Shown here piece by piece: positions 6,658 through 11,251 of a stretch of DNA of 11,251 nt. The stretch comes from DAOUBA01 sp034432855 (GTDB lineage Bacteria; Chloroflexota; Anaerolineae; B4-G1): contig DAOUBA010000024.1 in NCBI GenBank assembly GCA_034432855.1, positions 1 through 11,251 on the forward strand, read 5' to 3'. Below the pieces are notes generated by a model that saw nothing but the letters and a program-made list of their open reading frames with translations, was not told where the DNA came from and searched no databases. A program made the translations under genes and the position numbers. Position 1 is the stretch's first letter. Each line of letters begins with the position of its first letter.

Positions 6658-7557
6658 ATGCGCATCAGCAAGAATCGCTTGATTTCTATCGCCTTTATAT
6701 CACCATCGGTATTGGCAATCGCCATCTTTGTCTACGGGTTCATCGCCTGGACGGTCCGTGCCTCGCTCTCGGCCTGGCAGGGCCTGCTTCCAGATTATAC
6801 CTTCGTGGGCCTCACCAATTTCGGCCAACTGTTCCGCGATCCACGCTTCCAGATTGATATGCGCAACACGGGCATTTTCACTGTCTTTTTCCTTACGTCT
6901 TGCCTGACGCTTGGCCTCATTCTAGCAGTTCTGCTGGACCAGCGCCCGCGCAGCGAAGCGCTGTTCCGCAACGTCTATCTCTTTCCGATGGCGATCTCGT
7001 TCATCGTGACCGGAGTGGTCTGGCGCTGGCTGCTGAACCCGGCTACTTCTGCAAGTCGCCTGAGCGGGCTCAACCTATTATTCCATGCGGTCGGCCTGGA
7101 TTTTCTTATCTCCAAGTGGTACACCCATCCCAAATTAGGGATCGCAGCCATTGTTATTCCGGCAGCCTGGCAGATGTCGGGTTTCACTATGGCGATGTAC
7201 CTGGCCGGCCTCCGGGGCATTCCCGACGAACTGCGGGAAGCCGCCCGCGTAGACGGTGCCAGTGAGTGGCAGATCTACCGACACATTATCCTGCCGATGC
7301 TGAACGGGGTGACTCTGAGCGCGGTCATTGTCCTGGGGCACATCTCGCTCAAGGTTTTCGATCTGGTGATGGCAATCACCCAAGAGGGTGGACAGGGATA
7401 CTCGGCCGACGTGCCGGCTCTGAATATGTGGTACACGACCTTTCGCGCCCTGCGCTTCGCGCGCGGGGCAGCCATCGCGATCATTATCCTGCTGACCGTC
7501 GCTGTCCTGGTAGTGCCATACTTGATGTATACACTGCGCACAGAGGTCGAGCAATGA
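6658..7557 (+). CDS. Carbohydrate ABC transporter permease 1 (MalF-type, CUT1)
   Basis: Inner-membrane subunit forming half of the sugar channel. 299 residues, a normal length for a CUT1 permease without the extra MalF periplasmic domain. Hydrophobic segments lie at about 10-32, 71-93, 105-125, 160-183, 215-240 and 270-292, giving six spans. The cytoplasmic EAA loop that docks the ATPase is EAARVDGASEWQIYRHI (residues 194-210) followed by ILP. Start ATG 6658 has only a weak GGATGA upstream; an out-of-frame ATG at 6648 is not used. The stop codon overlaps the next start in ATGA, so the two permeases are translationally coupled. Substrate follows that of the binding protein. Confidence 0.95.
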   Translation: MRISKNRLISIAFISPSVLAIAIFVYGFIAWTVRASLSAWQGLLPDYTFVGLTNFGQLFRDPRFQIDMRNTGIFTVFFLTSCLTLGLILAVLLDQRPRSEALFRNVYLFPMAISFIVTGVVWRWLLNPATSASRLSGLNLLFHAVGLDFLISKWYTHPKLGIAAIVIPAAWQMSGFTMAMYLAGLRGIPDELREAARVDGASEWQIYRHIILPMLNGVTLSAVIVLGHISLKVFDLVMAITQEGGQGYSADVPALNMWYTTFRALRFARGAAIAIIILLTVAVLVVPYLMYTLRTEVEQ

Positions 7558-8372
7558 AACGCATAATCACCCGTGTGCTTCTGTACGTGCTGCTCCTCGC
7601 AGCGGCCGTGTTCTATCTGACGCCGGTCTATGTTCTCCTGACGACGAGTTTCAAGAGTTTCCAGGAGGTCAACCTGGCGACGATGTGGGCTTTACCCTCC
7701 GGCATTTATGTAGATAACTTTGTGGCCGCTTTTGAAAAGTTGGCGCCGAACCTGTTGAACAGCCTCTCTCTGTGTGTTGCAGCCACCCTCCTCTCCGCGT
7801 TCCTGGGGTCGCTCAATGGGTACGTCCTGTCGAAGTGGAGATTCCGCGGCTCGCATGCTCTGTTCACAGCGATGTTGTTTGGCATGTTCATTCCATATCA
7901 GAGCATCCTGATCCCACTGGTGCGGTTTATGCAAACGGTTCGCTTGTATAACACCCTCTTTGGATTGATGTTCGTGCACGTGATCTATGGTATCCCGATC
8001 ACCACGCTGATCTTTCGCAACTATTACGCCTCTATCCCAACAGAGATGGTCGAAGCGGCACACATAGACGGGGCGGGGATCCTGGGCATCTACCGCTACG
8101 TGATGCTTCCGCTGGCGCTGCCCAGTTTCGTCGTCGTGATGATCTGGCAGTTCACCTCGATCTGGAACGAGTTCCTGTTCGCCGTGACGCTTACTGGTCC
8201 CAAGTACTGGCCGGTCACGGTGGCGTTGCAAAACCTGGCCGGCAGCCAGATCGTGGAGTGGAACGTGCAAATGGCCGGGGCCTTCTTGGCGGCGCTGCCC
8301 ACGTTACTGGTCTATATCTTCTTGGGGCGTTTCTTCCTACGGGGCTTGATGGCCGGGGCGTTGAGGGGGTAA
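7554..8372 (+). CDS. Carbohydrate ABC transporter permease 2 (MalG-type, CUT1)
   Basis: The second channel subunit, 272 residues. It starts with MKRIITRVLLYVLLL, a positively charged end leading into the first span, and has further hydrophobic segments at about 70-92, 104-124, 134-152, 190-210 and 240-264. The EAA loop is EAAHIDGAGILGIYRYV (167-183) followed by MLPL, and it ends in RGLMAGALRG, typical of MalG-type permeases. The frame is open upstream to 7266 but that part lies inside permease 1; the ATG at 7554 in the ATGA overlap is the natural start. No ABC ATPase follows; CUT1 importers often borrow a shared ATPase of MsmK/UgpC type encoded elsewhere, which I infer here. Confidence 0.95.
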   Translation: MKRIITRVLLYVLLLAAAVFYLTPVYVLLTTSFKSFQEVNLATMWALPSGIYVDNFVAAFEKLAPNLLNSLSLCVAATLLSAFLGSLNGYVLSKWRFRGSHALFTAMLFGMFIPYQSILIPLVRFMQTVRLYNTLFGLMFVHVIYGIPITTLIFRNYYASIPTEMVEAAHIDGAGILGIYRYVMLPLALPSFVVVMIWQFTSIWNEFLFAVTLTGPKYWPVTVALQNLAGSQIVEWNVQMAGAFLAALPTLLVYIFLGRFFLRGLMAGALRG

Positions 8373-8398
8373 GAGAGCGCAGTAACCGCATCTCTTTT
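8371..8398 (+). terminator. Possible weak terminator after the importer operon
   Basis: AAGAGAGCG (8371-8379) pairs with CGC-A-TCTCTT (8387-8396), a 9-bp stem with one bulged A and a 7-base loop, ending in four T (two of them in the stem). It overlaps the permease stop codon. The stem is AU-rich and the T-run short, so termination would be partial at best, and readthrough into the next open frame is possible. Confidence 0.35.
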
Positions 8399-8427
8399 GG
8401 TAACCCAAATGCGGCAAGGAGATTATC

Positions 8428-8811
8428 ATGGGGCCCGGCAGGTTCGGCAGTAGCAACATCAACCTGGGGGTCAACGTGAGTTACGCCGACATTGACAACG
8501 CCGGTGTACTGGTCGAGATGGCCCGTGAAGAGGCGGGCCAGGTCCCGGAAGTCTCCTACGGCACTCACTTCTTCCAGGACCTGGTGGAGGCGCAGATCAT
8601 CTATATCCCCGTATATCCCGATGACAAAGAGGCCGGGTTCAATCGCGATTTCTTCGCGGGCGCGCCCAATCGTCTCCAAGACCTCGTTCCCGATGCGACG
8701 GGGCTGGATGGCGTAGTGCGCGTGATTGACGTCCCTGCGACAGCCGCTGGCCGGTACGCCAGCGTCGTCGCCGACCCACACAGCCGGCGCGCGCTCTGCT
8801 TGCTGGTATAA
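8428..8811 (+). CDS. C-terminal fragment of a PEP synthase-like (PEP/pyruvate-binding) protein
   Basis: 127 residues. The text MGPGRFGSSNINLGVNVSY, then EVSYGTHFFQDLVEAQIIY and PVYPDD matches what I recall as the extreme C-terminus of large bacterial PEP synthase / pyruvate phosphate dikinase N-terminal-domain proteins, where GPGRWGSSN-LGV-V-YADI and PEVSYGTHFFQDLVEA close the chain. The ATP-grasp, phosphohistidine and PEP-binding parts are all missing: only 55 bases separate this frame from the permease stop, and an in-frame TAA lies at 8401. It therefore cannot catalyse PEP synthesis alone. Yet the frame is intact and AAGGAG (8416-8421) sits 6 bases before the ATG, so it may be translated. 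It could be a remnant from a deletion or rearrangement, or a stand-alone small protein. Its stop codon touches the terminator of the opposing gdhA. Confidence 0.65.
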   Translation: MGPGRFGSSNINLGVNVSYADIDNAGVLVEMAREEAGQVPEVSYGTHFFQDLVEAQIIYIPVYPDDKEAGFNRDFFAGAPNRLQDLVPDATGLDGVVRVIDVPATAAGRYASVVADPHSRRALCLLV

Positions 8812-8846
8812 AAAAGACCTCCGAGGTTTCTGACACCTCGGAGGTC
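8810..8846 (-). terminator. Intrinsic terminator of the gntR-gdhA operon
   Basis: On the minus strand a perfect 12-bp stem (GACCTCCGAGGT and ACCTCGGAGGTC, 8846-8835 and 8827-8816) around a 7-base loop is followed by six T (8815-8810). It begins six bases after the gdhA stop. It also lies directly at the stop codon of the plus-strand fragment gene, for which it offers only the stem with no T-run. Confidence 0.93.
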
Positions 8847-8852
8847 TGACTG

Positions 8853-10103
8853 CTAGACCCAGCCGCGCAGGCGACAGGCTTCGGCCACGCGGCCCACGGC
8901 CACGATGTAGGCTCCCATGCGGTTGTTGACCCGGTGCTTCTGCGCCGTCTCGTGCACGGCGTGGAAGGCGGCGGTCATCTTCTTGTCCAGCCGCTCGTGG
9001 ACCATCTCCAGGTCCCAGTAATAATCGTAGGCGTTCTGTACCTGCTCGAAGTACGAGACGGTCACGCCGCCGGCGTTGCACAGGAAGTCGGGGATGACGT
9101 ACACGCCTTTATCGAACAGGATGGCGTCGGCTTCGGGGGTGGTTGGGCCGTTGGCTAACTCGGCCACGATGCGGGCCTTGACTTGGGCGGCATTTGCTGC
9201 CGTGATCTGGTTCTCCAGCGCAGAGGGCACCAGGACGGTCACATCCAGTTCCAGCAGTTCTGCGTTGGAGATGTTCCTGGCGCCGGGAAAGTTGATCACC
9301 GAGCCGGTCTCTTGTTTGTGCGCGGTAACCGCCTCCACGTCCAGGCCGGCGGGATCGTAGATGCCGCCTTTGGAATCGGACACGGCCACGACCTTGAGGC
9401 CGAGCAGTTCCTGGCCCAGGCTATGGGCGAACTGTCCCGCGTTGCCGTAGCCCTGAATGGCCGCTGTGGCGCCCTGCAGGTCGATCCCCAAAACTTTGGC
9501 CGCCTCGCGGATGCAGGTCATCCCGCCGCGCGCGGTGGCGTCGCCGCGGCCCTGGGAGCCACCCAACGCGATGGGCTTGCCGGTAATGACGCCGGGCACG
9601 TTGTAGCCACGCATAAACGAGTACTCGTCCATCATCCAGGCCATGATCTGCGGCGTGGTGTAGACATCGGGCGCGGGTACGTCCATCTCTTCGCCCAGGA
9701 TGCGGCCCACCTGGCGGATATAAGCGCGGCTGAGGCGCTCCAGTTCCCGCTCCGACATTCTCTTGGGGTTGCAGACGATGCCGCCTTTCCCGCCGCCCAG
9801 TGGCAGGTCTAACACGGCGGTCTTCCACGTCATCCAGGCGGCCAGGGCACGCACCGTGTCAATGGTTTCCTCTGGATGGTAGCGGAGGCCGCCCTTCGTC
9901 GGCCCGCGGGCGTCATTGTATTGGACGCGGAAACCGTGAAAGATCTGCGTTGTGCCGTCATCCATCCGCACCGGCAGCGTGACGTGCAGTTCGCGCAGCG
10001 GCCAGCGCAACAGTTCGTGCACCGCCGGCTCGAGGCCCATGATCTGTGCCGCCTGATCCAACTGCTTCTGCGCGATGGCAAAGGGGTTCAACTCTTCTGG
10101 CAT
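8853..10103 (-). CDS. gdhA: Glutamate dehydrogenase (NAD(P)-dependent, hexameric type)
   Basis: Interconverts glutamate with 2-oxoglutarate and ammonium in the cytoplasm. 416 residues, the normal length of small hexameric enzymes of thermophile/Gram-positive type. Substrate-binding GPTKGGLRYHP gives K70, MTWKTAV gives K94, and the catalytic lysine is K106 in PLGGGKGGI; D146 in PAPDVYT completes the active site. The 40-residue interval K106-D146 equals that of the clostridial enzyme. The nucleotide fold has GYGNAGQ (218-224) and, after the second strand, AVSDSKGG rather than an acidic residue, so NAD versus NADP preference is open. The C-terminal region has the usual PDFLCNAGGVTVSYFEQ signature. 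The start is ATG 10103: TGGAGG (10115-10120) lies 11 bases upstream, while the in-frame TTG at 10121 would consume that site. It is 37 bases after gntR and ends in a strong terminator. Confidence 0.97.
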   Translation of the reverse strand: MPEELNPFAIAQKQLDQAAQIMGLEPAVHELLRWPLRELHVTLPVRMDDGTTQIFHGFRVQYNDARGPTKGGLRYHPEETIDTVRALAAWMTWKTAVLDLPLGGGKGGIVCNPKRMSERELERLSRAYIRQVGRILGEEMDVPAPDVYTTPQIMAWMMDEYSFMRGYNVPGVITGKPIALGGSQGRGDATARGGMTCIREAAKVLGIDLQGATAAIQGYGNAGQFAHSLGQELLGLKVVAVSDSKGGIYDPAGLDVEAVTAHKQETGSVINFPGARNISNAELLELDVTVLVPSALENQITAANAAQVKARIVAELANGPTTPEADAILFDKGVYVIPDFLCNAGGVTVSYFEQVQNAYDYYWDLEMVHERLDKKMTAAFHAVHETAQKHRVNNRMGAYIVAVGRVAEACRLRGWV

Positions 10104-10114
10104 GGTCGTTTTAT

Positions 10115-10120
10115 CCTCCA
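10115..10120 (-). promoter_or_regulatory. Ribosome binding site of gdhA
   Basis: TGGAGG on the minus strand, 11 bases before ATG 10103. It overlaps the in-frame TTG at 10121, which argues against TTG as the start. The spacing is slightly long. Confidence 0.7.
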
Positions 10121-10140
10121 ATGAAGTATATCAACGGCTC

Positions 10141-10833
10141 TTACGCTCTGTCTTGCCCCAGGCGATCCTGGAGCAAGGTAAAGTGTTGGATCAGGATCTT
10201 CTTCCCTTTGTCGTACTGACCTGCCGCGATCGCGTTCACGATGGCACGGTGGCTGGCCCACATTTGTTCGTAGTAACTGAGGTCGAAGTAGCGGTGCAGG
10301 CCGACCGCTTCGTAGGCGTCCCAATACGCCCGCAGCAGTCCTCTCACGAAATCATTGTCCAACCGCTCAAAGATACGCAGGTGGAACTCGCGATGCTCAC
10401 GGTAGGGGATCTCGACCGGCGTGCCGCTCAACTTACGGTCGGCGCGGTCGAGGATACGCTCCAGTTCATCCAAATCCTCCTTCTGCAAATTGCGCGCCGC
10501 CCGGTCCCAGAATGCGTTTTCCAACTCGACCCGCAATTGGTAGAAGCGGTCGAAATTCCCTTTATTGAGCGCCAGACCATAGAGGACGAGCGTGCGCACG
10601 GCGGTGTAAAAGTCGAACGGGAGGACATAGGTGCCGTCGCCGGGGCGCATCTCGACGACGCCGTAGGCCTGCGCAGCGATCAGTTCCTCGCGCAGTTTGC
10701 CCCGGCTGACCCCCAACTTGTCGGCGAGTTCGTCCATCGGCGGCAGTTTGATCTCGCCTGCTTCGTTTCGTGCGTCGCGCCCTCCGTCCACGATGTACTG
10801 GAAGATCGCATAAGAAAGCAGATCCTCGGGCAT
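10141..10833 (-). CDS. GntR-family transcriptional regulator, FadR/FCD subfamily
   Basis: Ligand-responsive DNA-binding protein, 230 residues. The N-terminal winged helix (about 5-72) contains MDELADKLGVSRGKLREEL, the recognition region, and the wing MRPGDGTYVLP. The C-terminal all-helical FCD domain (about 85-225) binds an effector, often a carboxylate, through a metal; candidate ligand histidines are H151 in HREFHLRIF, H195 in WASHRAI and H217 in IQHF. The start is ATG 10833 because GGAGG (10839-10843) lies 5 bases upstream; a TTG at 10845 would overlap that site. It precedes gdhA by 37 bases, shares its promoter and most likely regulates the operon, including itself. The effector is not visible; 2-oxoglutarate, glutamate or another organic acid would be reasonable guesses. 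Confidence 0.93.
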   Translation of the reverse strand: MPEDLLSYAIFQYIVDGGRDARNEAGEIKLPPMDELADKLGVSRGKLREELIAAQAYGVVEMRPGDGTYVLPFDFYTAVRTLVLYGLALNKGNFDRFYQLRVELENAFWDRAARNLQKEDLDELERILDRADRKLSGTPVEIPYREHREFHLRIFERLDNDFVRGLLRAYWDAYEAVGLHRYFDLSYYEQMWASHRAIVNAIAAGQYDKGKKILIQHFTLLQDRLGQDRA

Positions 10834-10867
10834 TTTTCCCTCCAAATATTGTATCTATTGAATAATT

Positions 10868-10881
10868 ATCAAAATTTCGAT
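10868..10881. promoter_or_regulatory. Candidate operator palindrome in the gntR leader
   Basis: ATCAAAATTTCGAT is symmetric at 12 of 14 positions. It lies downstream of the predicted gntR start point and upstream of its ribosome binding site, a place where a repressor could block transcription. An overlapping ATAATTAT (10862-10869) is also palindromic. Both are AT-rich, so chance symmetry is possible. Confidence 0.4.
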
Positions 10882-10900
10882 GAACCAAACACTGAGCTGG

Positions 10901-10928
10901 ATTATACCTATTAGCCGGATTCTGTCAA
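10901..10928 (-). promoter_or_regulatory. Near-consensus sigma-70 promoter of gntR-gdhA
   Basis: On the minus strand TTGACA (10928-10923), 16 bases, then TATAAT (10906-10901). Both boxes are perfect; only the spacer is one base short. The start point would fall near 10894, giving a leader of about 60 bases before ATG 10833. Confidence 0.88.
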
Positions 10929-10944
10929 GAACCACCAGTCCCCC

Positions 10945-10973
10945 TTTACTCGAAGACACTCTTGTGGTACAAT
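10945..10973 (+). promoter_or_regulatory. Candidate sigma-70 promoter of the coiled-coil gene
   Basis: TTTACT (10945-10950, 4 of 6), a 17-base spacer and TACAAT (10968-10973, 5 of 6). The start point would be near 10980, about 20 bases before ATG 11001. It is divergent from the gntR promoter, with the two -35 boxes 16 bases apart. Confidence 0.65.
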
Positions 10974-11000
10974 AATCAGTAGGTCAAGGGAGGCCAGCGT

Positions 11001-11251
11001 ATGGCTCTGAATCTGACCGATGCTGAACTGATAGACCTGTTCGACGTGCGGCTGCCGGAACTGTTGGAACGGAGGCCGGATCTGGAGCCGCGCATCTATC
11101 GTGCGTTCATGAAAGCCTTTGCCACCAAGGAGGACGTGGCAAGTGTGTTGGCGGAATTGCGCGGCTTTCGCACCGAAACACGGGAACGCTTCGACCAAGT
11201 GGATCAACGTTTCGAGCAGGTGGATCAACGTTTCGGGCAGATGGATCAACG
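11001..11251 (+). CDS. Coiled-coil heptad-repeat protein, cut by window end
   Basis: 83 complete codons are visible. ATG 11001 has AGGGAGG (10987-10993) 7 bases upstream, a strong site. The first ~50 residues are helical and charged (LTDAELIDLFDVRLPELLER, then AFMKAFATKEDVASVLAEL), with no signal peptide or membrane span. From about residue 60 the sequence becomes a heptad series, RERFDQVDQRFEQVDQRF and onward, encoded by 21-base DNA repeats. Proteins of this build in bacteria and archaea often have a PD-(D/E)XK nuclease-like C-terminal domain after the coiled coil (the DUF3782 type), but that part would lie beyond the window, so the function is not assigned. Confidence 0.85.
   Translation, partial: MALNLTDAELIDLFDVRLPELLERRPDLEPRIYRAFMKAFATKEDVASVLAELRGFRTETRERFDQVDQRFEQVDQRFGQMDQ
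11199..11251 (+). repeat. 21-bp tandem repeat encoding heptads
   Basis: Units at 11199-11219 and 11220-11240 differ at one base (GAG versus GGG in codon six); a third unit starts at 11241 with ATG in place of GTG and runs off the edge. Each encodes V/M-D-Q-R-F-E/G-Q. A partial, diverged unit precedes them (CGCTTCGACCAA, ending 11198). The near identity suggests recent expansion by slippage or recombination. Confidence 0.9.

Noticed and set aside
7266..7553. Upstream start for permease 2
   Set aside because: This stretch lies inside permease 1; the ATGA overlap at 7554 gives a normal-length protein with a normal first span.
8215..9081. Minus-strand open frame of 288 codons
   Set aside because: It runs antisense to permease 2 and the PEP-synthase fragment, crosses the gdhA terminator and overlaps gdhA in another frame; its composition is the Arg/Pro-rich kind expected from a GC-rich shadow.
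10911..11249. Minus-strand open frame of 112 codons with repeated 'ETLIHL'
   Set aside because: The repeat is the antisense image of the 21-bp heptad repeats, and the plus-strand gene has a promoter and a strong ribosome binding site.
1..11251. CRISPR array, tRNA, rRNA, insertion sequence or defence genes
   Set aside because: No regularly spaced repeats, cloverleaf, transposase or defence-type domain was seen on either strand.

Overview
The window looks like a chromosomal stretch of a free-living, moderately high-GC, diderm-or-atypical bacterium. The hybrid kinase with a response-regulator-like tail, the helix-turn-helix/ATPase/receiver protein, the lipoprotein sugar-binding protein with a Thr/Pro/Ala linker and the matrixin-like secreted protein together resemble Chloroflexota (Anaerolineae-type) genomes. 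This assignment is an inference from gene style; no rRNA or other taxonomic marker is present.

Layout. (1) Positions 3-3246 hold two signalling genes facing each other: a membrane hybrid histidine kinase (plus strand, 5' end cut by the window) and a cytoplasmic helix-turn-helix / degenerate ATPase / receiver protein (minus strand). Their 3' ends overlap by 131 bp. (2) Positions 3247-3706 are non-coding as far as I can tell and contain a GC-rich cluster of inverted repeats. (3) Positions 3707-5016 hold two co-directional genes for exported proteins, a small HExxH metalloprotease of matrixin type and a protein of unknown function; this stretch is visibly more AT-rich than its surroundings. (4) Positions 5302-8372 are a carbohydrate ABC importer operon (CUT1 type): a lipoprotein solute-binding protein, a strong intercistronic hairpin, then two permeases joined by an ATGA overlap. 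No ATPase gene is in the window. (5) Positions 8428-8811 encode a 127-residue piece that looks like only the C-terminus of a PEP synthase-like protein. (6) On the minus strand, a FadR-type GntR regulator and a glutamate dehydrogenase form a two-gene operon (10833 to 8853) with a near-consensus sigma-70 promoter and a textbook intrinsic terminator. (7) At the right edge a divergent gene begins (11001 onward) encoding a coiled-coil heptad-repeat protein, cut by the window end.

How they work together. The importer supplies sugar (possibly glucose/mannose-like), probably energised by a shared ATPase encoded elsewhere. The glutamate dehydrogenase links carbon (2-oxoglutarate) and nitrogen metabolism and is likely controlled by the co-transcribed GntR protein. 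The two kinase-related proteins may form one signalling unit. I found no convincing defence system, CRISPR array, tRNA/rRNA or insertion sequence. The least explained items are the overlapping kinase pair, the exported protease and partner pair, the structured intergenic region at 3509-3576 and the PEP-synthase tail fragment.
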